The notes: generated by a model from the letters alone, not told the origin. Shown: positions 49,001 through 56,014, counted from the first letter of the stretch. The stretch is DNA of 64,000 nt from Akkermansia sp. N21116 (GCF_029854705.2 NZ_CP139035.1:3100001-3164000), one strand, 5' to 3'. Numbers and translations are program-made.

Positions 49001-50055
49001 CAGCCCTCCTAAACACCGTAGATGCCTCCATCAAGGCACACGATGCTGCTGGAGCCAGCCGTGCCATGGCAGCCTCGGCAGGCAGCACAGTCACCAGCCT
49101 TCTGGGGTCTCTACAATCTGATTTCCGCTACCAGCAGACCCAGCTCCGCAATCGCATGACCACCATGGGATTGCCCTCGGGATATAGCTATGGCGGCGAC
49201 CTGCCTCTGTGGAACACCTGGATGCAAGCCACTGGCTCCTACAACTGCCTCAATGGCGATGGAGACAATGCCGGGTACCAATACAACACCTGGGGAGGCA
49301 CCTTTGGCGTCGATGCCAACTTCACGCCCGGATTCACCGCAGGTATCGCCATGACAGCCAGTTATGGAAAATTGACATCCAACTCGGCAGATAGTCTCAG
49401 TGGAGACATGGACAACTATTACGTCAATCTCTTCGGCCGTTACCAGCGCGGCAAGTGGGGACACAACTTCATCCTCACCGCCGGATGGAGCCAGGGAGAT
49501 GCCGAACGCACCGTTCCCCTGGGGCAATATAGCTACGCCGGACACAGTGAAACCAGCGGCAACACCTGGGGCGCCATGTACGAAGCCACCTACGACATCT
49601 CCCTCGACGAAAACAACAGCTCCATCCTCCAACCACTCGTCAACATCTCCCTCCACAAGAGCAGCATTGACGACTACAACGAAACCGGTGCAGGAAACGC
49701 CGGACTCGCAGTCAGAGACATGGACGCGACAACAGCCACCATATCGGCAGGCATCCGCTGGATGGGCCTCATGGGAGGAAACCTCTTTGGCAGAGAATCC
49801 CTGGCTGAGCTTCGCATGCAGGTTTCCCAGGATATGGGTGACACGCAGAATGAAGCCCGCGTTGGATTCCAGGGGAATCCCGGTTTCAGCCAAAACGTCA
49901 AAGGAAGCAAAATGGGAACAACCGGCCTTCAAATCGGAGCCGGAATCAGCATCCCATCCGGAGAACAAGGCACAGTCTTTATGGAAGCCAATGCTGACAT
50001 CCGCAGCCGCATGACCTCGGCTAGCGGCAGCATCGGTTACAGGTACAACTTCTGA
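40099..50055 (+). CDS. Giant type V autotransporter with beta-strand repeats
   Basis: 3318 residues, the largest gene here. A signal peptide of ~26 residues ends near SPSSAS. Residues ~27-225 form a non-repetitive module (DTLSIKFGEDGTNMAG, YTVYIVYSTDNGSKWF). The passenger is built of Gly/Thr/Asn-rich beta-solenoid repeats of the autotransporter type (GTGTQVLSGDMSAFNGTLT near 675, GEGTHFFTGDMSSFNG near 933, GTGTVILQNANTFSGDV near 1914). A Trp-rich module recurs at about residues 235, 1115 and 1825 (AAWTAAEW; LTWTGNGSLW; AWQWKGASSGTW), each followed by a FxxGxxVxF-like strand. The last ~284 residues are the outer-membrane beta-barrel (NTWMQATGSYN to the terminal Phe of GYRYNF). It should be exported to the surface, with adhesion or glycan binding as likely roles. 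No protease triad was recognised. It follows the interrupted glycosidase by 214 bases and ends at a strong hairpin. Confidence 0.88.
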   Translation: MKLRLPLQLAAAVLACFTQLSPSSASDTLSIKFGEDGTNMAGSLIFGEGGSSDLFFGNTSIGMESVAGKDWFLCTDTTGSKKMANGPTVAWNSLCDWRVDAGNDFLDRWLGESKDIPTTINVSGIDMLQYTVYIVYSTDNGSKWFAPLVNGQYYSYDEAGNLVESDAAWGQAGSRNDIVLKENTIAIGGLTGDLSIIGGYNNNEGKRGGIAGIQIVDSYEGTVLHRITPAGTAAWTAAEWSDTSGSTGSLAWGTGKQAAFIYAHAEGSTLTLDGTISTDGLILKSGSLTLSGGRLNMTGPSMLQTAEGTTLDLSATTFNNELVLSGNGSVIIDTISSTIKVTGGTLKPGTLHDGSQITITGLGSLGGDSVKLESGAKIILSDTNSNAFTFNNISGDGTLLLIGATVGSWATDNRLTNTRTEIRDRESVWLPGGSFDAEKTYSLGRNLYIYSGSSLKLKFPAVNDNAHTISSALTLQEGGTLYGGVGWADDQGGGANMANINFINGITIEATAAADDVALIYLSSGQRGLLTSKLNGSGTIKLERVGGISYGGSMVPESSLVITGADDDATRRFSGKIQLTGVDGEKKTHLILNHQLAAEKALISLQGAFSGLSLGVAESTIAGLESVLTGAEHITVGITSGSTLTDSVLTINYSGKDTLTYAGTVLAGISINKTGTGTQVLSGDMSAFNGTLTASEGELILNNFTGRGMLAANGGKLILDGSGTFNANATGTKEGTFVFRNGSWKLYISSNKTFDAGTFHIEEGAMFRTTSLWKHHLNFGSESKWTGTGTFRFDVPETQGQYDGFRNLTLQGSTAGFTGTLELLGTDWDANQYAYRTMLYLDSADNTFGGIIKTVGISKSEGGDTSIIDDSVTPNSVQIIVQRDMSVAGLEGQGGLVTGDETIGTVDLIVGDAANHTFGGSIGTLVNIVKAGEGTHFFTGDMSSFNGIWEARAGILDISGATHLGTAATEYRLAGGQLKVGDSFTLSAASTLSGSAASAGSLIGNMVLDGGTVTVLNDTTETPQYIIDGNLTLGTGTAPKVVLDLNSLFSLAASNTPYVFTLFQSNNNFTGLTLDDIETKGLIVDNTSRDSLSFAQGTLGGKYITTMSLTKSAPVTLTWTGNGSLWQTKSGQSSWTADITSADTGFFTGDKVIFTAGASNKTVSITGTVKPRAIEIQGGDYVFNSGTEGTITGDGSLTLNSGSLSMNLANASWKGTINVKAGELKFAQDGLGTGKITLNNGTTLSWLAGNQQDVSSRINWEADSHVTLNIAGAEDKVIFGTSIANKAHVTKLGNGTMILNGSARITGSLTIGTKNLSGGIVSMTGGGSTTPAAVKGAIDVVNGILSLDAVSMTGWGEAANNVSSLAIRENGEVRFTTSDNQTFTDLTVTMEGGTLSGSTGRIDFYGQTTQVKTLASSKESIISTQVSLRQDDNIFDIADGAAANDLLVSGNFITTGGEAVTRTLIKLGAGTMNISGQYNIAKGIEVRTGKLILSNADAKLAATEISIHKDAILTFKTTKTEGYNYGGILSAQGVDATEAGTVETAAGTKLALSGNNSAFNGTLQIASNAALTLLGDMGAANLRGDGALLVQGGTTVISGNNDGDSLFSGTITITNGTLRAGTDTALGNGDINLQGGTLDLTDKALANKIIATGGTISGNASASIGDVVARRAFSTTGTLSVASLSMDAGITVSTANLTSSGGLTLGTGALLATTGNLTLAEGTTISIDALNLTRDDASITVSGNLSVSGNGSVSIKLGDDFMSNNISEGNYTILSVSGGLDPNCFVAGTTLGGTLWDDVSDVYEFNLVLSDDKTKLYLHAGIDNNKAWQWKGASSGTWSNTSAEDWKDKETGPEGKAVFFGAESPLDQTIHIDETGVNPVFVQIQSNASYTFTGGAISDYTGAGNTKPTALMMAGTGTVILQNANTFSGDVTLNKGTVVIQNANALGKNGAIIFNNGTLEFGNNATDISARFIVNENKLKLAVSENVSITLANLATGIRNNAQMLLTKSGAGNLTLAQSFAGDMHITDATTEEAGIRIRRSDSGGSLTLQGASYKSVTIDSLNTLIIDGSSNNSLTLANMAQGDGRILINAGKKLSIASAGRWDGKLELRNGATLSLTGSANTLSGGITVNADGGQATINAGSSTIGIAGKIRGLAEVDSQPGSLMLHHGTFDLSASTVEDNVRIILGNGTAPCQLLLGTETDATLRLAGFTASSGSTVTGAEGQTLELVEAELSGTLTGGFKIRVDGESLGKTSVTLKEGVSIGNNIEFVVSGGILDLAGLALQNDITLYSGSLTNASNWDSHVSIDTSAGPDCIALGDIKASAIKKIVTSDGSTVQGIGHGTIELDTANLTLGVSNTKTYTASTDDITGDGITAINFGSGQTDAQADDRITLSEGTKLCLNLGDDLKENVLDQFAVNFGKEELLPDYGDSGDKINRLYFTITNGKLNVDPKRIDLDPLLKIWGLKVAGIDGGSIIADGNLSVWRTSKEGHVSGYENMNDYRAVYLDRDMNITLPGSDDQVLTIKYASGKKGCDLTINSDGTGTARVQFYNDRDRDGDLVHSTIAGKLQSDEHTVISKTGEATLSIVGDISLAGSLSIEEGGMDFTRNDGEHTIGKLSIYKDGMLTISGIESIVTVNTLENSDGIIQLGGDSILRIASGSTITGSIRAIGGQDETGTLELGEGTIILRARNALAGINLTTAYGTNLDLDDKETSATINNWNGLGTIAGEGSLTITGRAVYRGTLADFSGQIAVDRGEFTLGNIGNKAASLSATGGASLTLDYTEGEAAYANITICGSSRLTLIAGNGSGTNNTLTLTRGGSISGDSTLGFVLNTEADGSLSPTKPLITTGEQENLTMGDGATIHIAAGDNQRVINGTMPMQIALASHVIQQGGVQIVFDELFGKYFDPTQPHVETINGTMVLTTSASRKGFYIHHALSEVAQSGARLMDTVLITLNPQTSDKTSTLAALLNTVDASIKAHDAAGASRAMAASAGSTVTSLLGSLQSDFRYQQTQLRNRMTTMGLPSGYSYGGDLPLWNTWMQATGSYNCLNGDGDNAGYQYNTWGGTFGVDANFTPGFTAGIAMTASYGKLTSNSADSLSGDMDNYYVNLFGRYQRGKWGHNFILTAGWSQGDAERTVPLGQYSYAGHSETSGNTWGAMYEATYDISLDENNSSILQPLVNISLHKSSIDDYNETGAGNAGLAVRDMDATTATISAGIRWMGLMGGNLFGRESLAELRMQVSQDMGDTQNEARVGFQGNPGFSQNVKGSKMGTTGLQIGAGISIPSGEQGTVFMEANADIRSRMTSASGSIGYRYNF

Positions 50056-50091
50056 TAAAAACGGAAGACGGAATAAAAGAGAAAAACAGCG

Positions 50092-50125
50092 GGGCGGCTC
50101 CTCCACACGCAAGGAGGAGCCGCCC
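50092..50125 (+). terminator. Long perfect hairpin after the autotransporter gene
   Basis: GGGCGGCTCCTCC (50092-50104) and GGAGGAGCCGCCC (50113-50125) form a perfect 13-bp stem with an 8-base loop, 37 bases past the stop. No U tract follows on either strand, so it may stabilise the mRNA end as much as terminate. Confidence 0.6.
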
Positions 50126-50255
50126 TCAACAAAACCAATTGGCGTCACCGAATGCACCTCTAGCCGCGTCTCCTACCGAAACATAAAAACAATCGAACCG
50201 CAGCCCGGAAACGGAAAATTCCGGGTTCCCTACCTCTTCACACCATGAAAAACAT

Positions 50256-51512
50256 ATGAGCCTTCATATTAGGATGACCCGAGAAGCCGACCTGGCTATC
50301 CACAGGATGAAAACATATAACTTCCTGACAGCTTTGGTCTTAGCCATATTATCTTTTTGCTTGTTCGGCTTAACTCTGTATATGGTTGCAATCGTTGTAT
50401 CAAAACCGGAAATACCGGAAATAGTTGCCTATGCTGCAAGCAACGAAGAAGGAGCTCCCCTGGATACTCCATTGACACCGGAACGAGTCATCACCCGACC
50501 GACTGCGAGCATTCAAAATCACGCCAGCATCATCACTTCCGACACAGTAAGCGATGTAGCAATTAGCTCGGTAGACATCGACACTCCGGAGTTTTCCGAT
50601 CTGGGCCAAAGTCTCGAACTGGGCGTCGATTTCGGTACAGGAGTAGGTGACGATCCCGGTACGGAAGGAGGAGGTTTCGGAACGGACTCTCCAGCAGGAA
50701 GTTCCCTGGTTGGTACATTCTACGATCTCAAACAAACAGCATCCCGGAAACCACTCAAAGAAGACTTGAGCTACGAAGAACACACGAACATCTTAAAAAG
50801 ATTCGTTCAATCGGGATGGAAGGAAAGCACACTGGCCAAATACTACAAAGCACCGAGGAAATTGTACAACTCACACATTTTCATCTCCCACAGATCAGCC
50901 GAGGAAGCTCCGAAAGCATTCGGTTGTGAAAACACAGTCAAGCCCAAACACTGGGTGGCCATCTACCGAGGAAAAATCGTTGCTCCCAAAACCGGGAAAT
51001 TCCGTTTCGTAGGACTCGCGGACGATATCATGACCGTCCGTCTGAACGGCAAGGAAGTATATGATCACGGCTACTTCTACATGACAATGGGAGGCAGGTA
51101 TATGGAAAGCGAAGAGATCTTTCTCGTCATGGAAGGCAAAGCCAAAAATGCCATACTCAAACGAGAAATCCAGAGATCGGGCATCTACCACATCCCTGCC
51201 AAATTCTATAAATACAGTACCATGGGACACTACAACAGTCGCTTGAATGGAATGATTGTCGGCCCTGAATTCTCTGTCACAGCCAATGAAATATATCCCA
51301 TTGAAATTATGATCTCAGAAGTACCCGGAGCCGGATTTTCCGCCTTTTTGTTAATCGAAGAAATTGGTGCCGTCTATGCTAAAAAAGACCCCAGCGGTGC
51401 TCCGATACTGCCCCTATTCCGAACCAATTACTCCCTTCCCGATCCATCATTCAATCAAGGGACCAGACCTCCATTTGACCCCATTGGCCCGGTTTGGCCA
51501 TGCGTCAAATAA
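50256..51512 (+). CDS. Inner-membrane-anchored PA14-like protein of unknown function
   Basis: 418 residues. A single transmembrane segment lies at about residues 23-48 (FLTALVLAILSFCLFGL) after a basic cytoplasmic N-terminus. Then comes a low-complexity Gly/Asp/Ser linker (FGTGVGDDPGTEGGGFGTD), a region YDLKQTASRKPLKED, and a PA14-like beta module (HWVAIYRGKIVAPKTGKFRF with VGLADDIMTVRLNGKEVYDHG). The C-terminus is Pro-rich. PA14 modules bind carbohydrate or assist envelope assembly. Similar linker-plus-PA14 proteins are, to my knowledge, characteristic of Verrucomicrobia. Alternative starts exist at 50274 and 50307. It follows the autotransporter by 200 bases with a hairpin between, so a shared role is possible but not shown. 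Confidence 0.65.
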   Translation: MSLHIRMTREADLAIHRMKTYNFLTALVLAILSFCLFGLTLYMVAIVVSKPEIPEIVAYAASNEEGAPLDTPLTPERVITRPTASIQNHASIITSDTVSDVAISSVDIDTPEFSDLGQSLELGVDFGTGVGDDPGTEGGGFGTDSPAGSSLVGTFYDLKQTASRKPLKEDLSYEEHTNILKRFVQSGWKESTLAKYYKAPRKLYNSHIFISHRSAEEAPKAFGCENTVKPKHWVAIYRGKIVAPKTGKFRFVGLADDIMTVRLNGKEVYDHGYFYMTMGGRYMESEEIFLVMEGKAKNAILKREIQRSGIYHIPAKFYKYSTMGHYNSRLNGMIVGPEFSVTANEIYPIEIMISEVPGAGFSAFLLIEEIGAVYAKKDPSGAPILPLFRTNYSLPDPSFNQGTRPPFDPIGPVWPCVK

Positions 51513-51589
51513 AGTTTCGCCTGCTTACTCCCCGCATACAAGCATACAGGCAGTATCTATCCGGGAATACTCTGTTCCGGAATAAAAAT

Positions 51590-51623
51590 AAGGCTTCTCC
51601 GTAAGATTTTGCGGAGAAGCCTT
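51590..51623 (-). terminator. Rho-independent terminator of tRNA-Gly(TCC)
   Basis: AAGGCTTCTCCG (51590-51601) and CGGAGAAGCCTT (51612-51623) form a perfect 12-bp stem with a 10-base loop. On the minus strand it is followed by ATTTTTATTCC, so it ends transcripts from the tRNA at 51633. Confidence 0.85.
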
Positions 51624-51632
51624 AAGAAAAGT

Positions 51633-51706
51633 TGGAGCGGGTAACGGGAATCGAACCCGTATGATCAGCTTGGAAGGCTGGAGCTTTACCACTAAGCTAT
51701 ACCCGC
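51633..51706 (-). tRNA. tRNA-Gly(TCC)
   Basis: 74 bases with encoded CCA. Acceptor stem GCGGGTA/TACCCGC, anticodon loop CTTCCAA with anticodon TCC, T-loop GTTCGATTC. It reads GGA and GGG. The outermost pair of the anticodon stem is C-A, a mild irregularity. Confidence 0.95.
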
Positions 51707-51719
51707 CTGACGTGAGAAG

Positions 51720-51747
51720 AATCTACATTTTCCTCACCAGAAGTCAA
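51720..51747 (-). promoter_or_regulatory. Candidate promoter of tRNA-Gly(TCC)
   Basis: On the minus strand TTGACT (51742-51747) and TAGATT (51720-51725) are 16 bases apart, with the tRNA beginning 13 bases past the -10. Confidence 0.5.
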
Positions 51748-51791
51748 GATGTAATTCATTTTTTTCCTTCTATTATCTGCAAACAATATGA

Positions 51792-51820
51792 TTGACACCC
51801 CTCAGAAAACAGCGTAAGCA
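51792..51820 (+). promoter_or_regulatory. Candidate promoter of tRNA-Gly(CCC)
   Basis: A perfect TTGACA (51792-51797) is followed after 17 bases by a weak -10, TAAGCA (51815-51820); the tRNA starts 20 bases further on. Confidence 0.4.
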
Positions 51821-51839
51821 TTTCTCCACATAGCGTCAC

Positions 51840-51913
51840 GCGGGTGTCGTTCAATGGTAGGACACAAGCTTCCCAAGCTTGTGACGTGGGTTCGATTCCC
51901 ATCACCCGTACCA
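51840..51913 (+). tRNA. tRNA-Gly(CCC)
   Basis: 74 bases with encoded CCA. Acceptor stem GCGGGTG/CACCCGT, anticodon stem ACAAGC/GCTTGT around TTCCCAA with anticodon CCC, T-loop GTTCGATTC. It reads GGG and is divergent from tRNA-Gly(TCC), 133 bases away. Confidence 0.95.
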
Positions 51914-51929
51914 ATTCGCCTTTTCCTCC

Positions 51930-51958
51930 CCCTTGCAGAATACCTTAATTCGCAAGGG
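51930..51958 (+). terminator. Terminator of tRNA-Gly(CCC)
   Basis: CCCTTGC (51930-51936) pairs with GCAAGGG (51952-51958), extended inward by GAAT/ATTC past a bulged A, and is followed by CTTCTTATTTCT. Confidence 0.6.
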
Positions 51959-52002
51959 CTTCTTATTTCTATCCTGCATATACCAAAAGTCACGAGTCCG
52001 GA

Positions 52003-52449
52003 TCAGCGTTCTGTACGAAGGACTTTGCCGTCGGCAGAAATCAGCAGGTCGTAATCTTCGGTGTCAGTAACCACTTCTATGTCGTAACTGACAGTCTGAC
52101 CCTCGGTGATTTTTTTAACTTCCTTGATTCTTCCCTGAGGATAGTCTTTCAAAGCTGCTGTTCGGACAATTTCCGGAGTGAGGGCTGGATCGATTTCCTC
52201 TTTGACACGAACTATCTTACCGTCCGAAGTAAGCTTCACTTCGACGTCAAAGCCGTTGATGCGAAATTCCGCTTCGTACTGTTTGGTACGATTATTGAAA
52301 TCCCACTCGATTTTGCGCACCTGGGCGTAAGCGGATTTCACTCCGGAAACGACCTCCGCCGGAACGGATGTTTCAGGAATATCGGCAAAAGCCGGAACAA
52401 CCCATAAAATGGCGGCAGCAAAGGACAAAATACTCTTCGTTTTCATCAT
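52003..52449 (-). CDS. Exported PepSY-like protein
   Basis: About 148 residues from one of two adjacent ATGs (52449 or 52446), giving the signal peptide MKTKSILSFAAAILWVVPAFA; the longer frame from 52524 only adds unrelated residues. The mature part holds two PepSY-like beta-alpha-beta units (VRKIEWDFNNRTKQYEAEF with INGFDVEVKLTSDG, and RIKEVKKITEGQTVSYDIE with VVTDTEDYDLLISADG), as in the DUF2874 family. Such proteins are small periplasmic proteins, some thought to inhibit proteases. It is divergent from a large exported tricorn-like protease across 274 bases, a suggestive but unproven pairing. Confidence 0.75.
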   Translation of the reverse strand: MMKTKSILSFAAAILWVVPAFADIPETSVPAEVVSGVKSAYAQVRKIEWDFNNRTKQYEAEFRINGFDVEVKLTSDGKIVRVKEEIDPALTPEIVRTAALKDYPQGRIKEVKKITEGQTVSYDIEVVTDTEDYDLLISADGKVLRTER

Positions 52450-52723
52450 ATGTGGTATGATTCTAAAATAGGATAAAGTGTTCAATTCAATCCCAGTCAG
52501 GAGCCATCGCTTTCCTCTCCTCATTCACACGTCGAAGTTAATTTCACAACCGATGCTATGACAAATTCCAGTAGTGTCTCTCTCAAAAATCACACTCATG
52601 ACATATTATTTTGACAGACTTCTCCCTTCTTGAACGTAGAGTAAATAAAATAGAGAAGTAGTTTCGTATCATAGTCCGGTCATTTCCTGACTCAACACAA
52701 CGCTTCTCTTTCTCTAAACAGAC

Positions 52724-55700
52724 ATGAAACACTTTTTCCTTTTATTTTCCCTGGTTCTCTCGTGTTCGGCCCTGGAAGCCGCACCTCTGTGGATGCGTTA
52801 TCCTTCCATTTCCCCCGACGGCAAGTCCATCGCATTCACTTATAAAGGCGACATTTATACCGTTCCCTCCGAAGGAGGCAAAGCTCAACGCCTGACCACT
52901 GATCCCGCCCATGACTTTGCCCCGGTGTGGTCACCCGATAGCAGCAAGATTGCCTTCGCCAGCGACAGATACGGTAATTTCGATGTCTATCTCGTCGACG
53001 CACAAGGTGGGGCTCCGCAGAGACTCACCACGCATTCCGGAGCGGAAATCCCCTACTGCTTTACCAATGACGGACGCAACATCCTGTTTGGCGCATCAAT
53101 TGCCGATCCTGCCTCCAGTATGCTCCATCCCCACTCATCGATGAAAGAATTGTACTCCGTTTCTATAAACGGAGGACGTCCGGAACAAATTCTGGCTGTT
53201 CCCGCCGAACGGGTCTCTTTCTCTCATTCCGGAACCCTCCTTCTCTACCAGGATAAAAAAGGCGGTGAAAACGAGTGGCGCAAGCATCACCAGTCCTCCA
53301 TCACACGCGACATCTGGCTCTACGATACCGTCAAAAATCGCCACACCCGATTGACAAGCTTCGCTGGGGAAGACCGGGATCCCCGCTTCAGTCCGGATGA
53401 CGGATACATCTATTATCTCAGCGAAAGGAGCAGTACTTTCAATGTCTGGCGCTTTGCCCTCAACAACAAACAGCAAGCTCCGGAACAAGTCACGAATTTC
53501 AAAACCCATCCCGTCCGCTTTCTCTCCATCGCCAATAACGGGACTCTCTGTTACGGATATAACGGAAACATTTATATCCAACCCCAGGGTGCTGCCGCCC
53601 AACCGGTCAAGGTATCCATTACCGGAGACATTTCCCAGGAAGAGAAGGAAACACTCTCTGTAGGAATGAAGAACGGTACCATCTCGGAAGACGGAAAACA
53701 GATAGCTTTCGTCAACCGCGGAGACATCTTCGTCACATCCGCTTCTTATCCCACGACCAAGCAGATCACCACAACTCCAGAACAGGAAAGTTCACCCGCC
53801 TTCTCTCCCGATGCCCGGACGCTTGCCTATACCTCGGAGCGCGACGGTAGCAGGAATATTTACCTGGCCAAAATTGCCCGCAAGGAAGACCCCGACTTCC
53901 CCAACGCGATGGTCATTCATGAAAAACCGCTCATTAACAATAATAAACATGAACGGGAACTCCCTCAATTCTCCCCAGACGGCAAGGAAGTGGCCTTCAT
54001 TGAAGACCGAAGCCGCCTGATGGTCATGAATCTCAAGACGGGGAACGTCCGCCAGATCACGGATGGAGCGACCACCTATTCCACCAGCGGACAAATCGAC
54101 TATGAATGGTCTCCCGACGGTAAATGGTTTACTCTGGCCTACACCAGCAATCACCATGACCCCTACACCGATATTGGCATCGTCAGTGCCGATGGAGGAG
54201 GGAAAGTTATCAACCTCACCAATAGCGGCTACACGGACACCAACCCCCGATGGGTCCTCGGCGGAAACGCCATCCTGTTCCATTCCGAACGCTACGGCAT
54301 GCGCAACCATGCCTCCTGGGGATCCCTGACTGACGCCATCCTGATTTTCCTAAATCAGGAAGCTTACGAGCAATTCAATATGAGCAAGGAGGAAAAAGAA
54401 CTTTTACTGGGTTCTGACAAGGAATCCGAGTCAAAGGAAAAGAAGAAAAAAACTGTCGCTCCTATCAAGATCGAGTTGAAAGATCTTGACGAAAGACTCG
54501 TCCGTCTCACCCCCGCATCCAGTCAGTTGGGGGACGCCATCCTCGATAAAAAAGGAGAACAACTCTACTACATTTGTGCTTTCCAAAAAGGCTTCGATCT
54601 ATGGCAGTTGGATCTTCGAAACCGTTCGGCAAAAATCATTCGTCCGGACGTTTCCCCGTCTTCCCTGCAATGGGACAAAAAAATGTCCATGCTTTTTATC
54701 CTTGGAACAAAACCCGCTTGGATGAAGGCGGAAAACAATGCCTTCACATCCATTTCAGCCAAGGCTGAACGAGCCATCGACATGGCAGCCGAACGTTCCG
54801 CCATGTTCAAACATGTCTGCCGGGAAGAACAAAAACGGTTCTACACGGAAAACATGCACGGAGTCGATTGGAAAGCCATGCAAGCCAATTACGCCCGATT
54901 CCTGCCTCATATCAACAACAACTACGATTTTGCGGAAATGGTCAGCGAACTCCTCGGTGAGTTGAACGTATCCCACACGGGATGCTCCTACAGAAAGCCC
55001 TCCAGCCTGAGTAACGACGAAACGGCGGAACTCGGACTCTTTATCGATCAGGATTACACGGGAGACGGGCTTCGCATTCAGGAAGTTATCCGCCAGGGGC
55101 CTTTTGATAAATCACACCTCGATGTTCGTCCCGGAGATATTCTGGAAACAATCAACGGTACCTTTATCCCATCAGGCATGGACTACTTCCCGCTCCTGAA
55201 CCACAAGGCAGGGAAAAAGGTTCTGGTTTCCCTTTACCGTCCGGAAACGCAGGAACGCTTTGAGGAAGTCATCATTCCCATTTCCCGCAGCAAGCAGAAT
55301 TCCCTTCTCTACTCCCGCTGGGTCAAACAGTGTGAAGAAGAAGTGGACCGCCTCTCCGGCGGGCGTCTCGGCTACGTTCATATCCAGGCCATGGGAGATC
55401 CCAGTTTCCGTTCCATTTACTCCGCAATCCTCGGTAAGTACAATGACCGCGAAGGTATTGTCATCGATACCCGGTTCAACGGAGGAGGGCGGTTGCACGA
55501 AGATATCGAGGTACTCTTCAGCGGAAAGAAATACTTCACTCAAGTCATTCGCGGCAAGGAAGCATGCGACATGCCCAGCCGCCGCTGGAACAAACCCTCG
55601 ATCATGCTGACCTGCGAAGCAAACTACTCCAATGCCCACGGTACTCCTTGGGTTTACCGCCACCAAGGCATTGGCAAACTCGTCGGCATGCCCGTACCCG

Positions 55701-55945
55701 GAACCATGACCAGTGTCTGCTGGGAACATCTGCAAGACTCCTCGCTCGTGTACGGTATTCCTATCATCGGTTACCGGCTTGACGACGGTTCCTATCTTGA
55801 AAATACTCAGCTCGAACCCGATATCAAAGTCGCCAACTCTCCTGAAAAAATCGTTGCCGGCAGAGACGAACAACTGGAAATCGCCGTGAAGGCTCTCCTT
55901 CAAGATATCGACAAGCCCAAACAACGACAGGGCAAACTCCCCTAA
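52724..55945 (+). CDS. Exported tricorn-like protease (S41 with beta-propellers and PDZ)
   Basis: 1073 residues, almost exactly the length of archaeal tricorn, with a signal peptide ending near LEAAPLW. Residues ~25-350 hold TolB/PD40-type propeller repeats (SPDGKSIAFTYKGDIY, SPDSSKIAFASDRYGNFDVY), a second propeller covers ~350-680 with a Lys/Glu-rich insertion around 555-575, then a C1 helical domain, a PDZ domain (~775-850: LGLFIDQDYTGDGLRI, VRPGDILETINGTF), and the S41 tail-specific protease domain with TRFNGGGRLHEDI and the candidate nucleophile Ser969 in CEANYSNAHG, then GMPVPGTMTSVCWE. Family members cut peptides from the C-terminal side of unfolded proteins. Here it should act in the periplasm. 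A strong hairpin follows 38 bases past the stop. Confidence 0.9.
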   Translation: MKHFFLLFSLVLSCSALEAAPLWMRYPSISPDGKSIAFTYKGDIYTVPSEGGKAQRLTTDPAHDFAPVWSPDSSKIAFASDRYGNFDVYLVDAQGGAPQRLTTHSGAEIPYCFTNDGRNILFGASIADPASSMLHPHSSMKELYSVSINGGRPEQILAVPAERVSFSHSGTLLLYQDKKGGENEWRKHHQSSITRDIWLYDTVKNRHTRLTSFAGEDRDPRFSPDDGYIYYLSERSSTFNVWRFALNNKQQAPEQVTNFKTHPVRFLSIANNGTLCYGYNGNIYIQPQGAAAQPVKVSITGDISQEEKETLSVGMKNGTISEDGKQIAFVNRGDIFVTSASYPTTKQITTTPEQESSPAFSPDARTLAYTSERDGSRNIYLAKIARKEDPDFPNAMVIHEKPLINNNKHERELPQFSPDGKEVAFIEDRSRLMVMNLKTGNVRQITDGATTYSTSGQIDYEWSPDGKWFTLAYTSNHHDPYTDIGIVSADGGGKVINLTNSGYTDTNPRWVLGGNAILFHSERYGMRNHASWGSLTDAILIFLNQEAYEQFNMSKEEKELLLGSDKESESKEKKKKTVAPIKIELKDLDERLVRLTPASSQLGDAILDKKGEQLYYICAFQKGFDLWQLDLRNRSAKIIRPDVSPSSLQWDKKMSMLFILGTKPAWMKAENNAFTSISAKAERAIDMAAERSAMFKHVCREEQKRFYTENMHGVDWKAMQANYARFLPHINNNYDFAEMVSELLGELNVSHTGCSYRKPSSLSNDETAELGLFIDQDYTGDGLRIQEVIRQGPFDKSHLDVRPGDILETINGTFIPSGMDYFPLLNHKAGKKVLVSLYRPETQERFEEVIIPISRSKQNSLLYSRWVKQCEEEVDRLSGGRLGYVHIQAMGDPSFRSIYSAILGKYNDREGIVIDTRFNGGGRLHEDIEVLFSGKKYFTQVIRGKEACDMPSRRWNKPSIMLTCEANYSNAHGTPWVYRHQGIGKLVGMPVPGTMTSVCWEHLQDSSLVYGIPIIGYRLDDGSYLENTQLEPDIKVANSPEKIVAGRDEQLEIAVKALLQDIDKPKQRQGKLP

Positions 55946-55982
55946 ACCGGATTCTTCCGACTGGCATTGTTCCCTTTCTTCC

Positions 55983-56014
55983 GCGCCTGAACGAATTCTA
56001 CGTCGTTCAGGCGC
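55983..56014 (+). terminator. Terminator of the tricorn-like protease gene
   Basis: GCGCCTGAACGA (55983-55994) pairs perfectly with TCGTTCAGGCGC (56003-56014) around an 8-base loop, followed by TATTGTTCC. The U tract is short. Confidence 0.65.

Noticed and set aside
40099-50055. Repeats in the autotransporter gene as a CRISPR-like or satellite array
   Set aside because: The repeats are degenerate at the DNA level, of varying length, and stay in frame as beta-strand protein repeats.
51802-51993. Minus-strand frame encoding GDGNRTHVTSLGS over tRNA-Gly(CCC)
   Set aside because: This is the well-known spurious protein produced by reading a tRNA antisense; the tRNA itself is clear.
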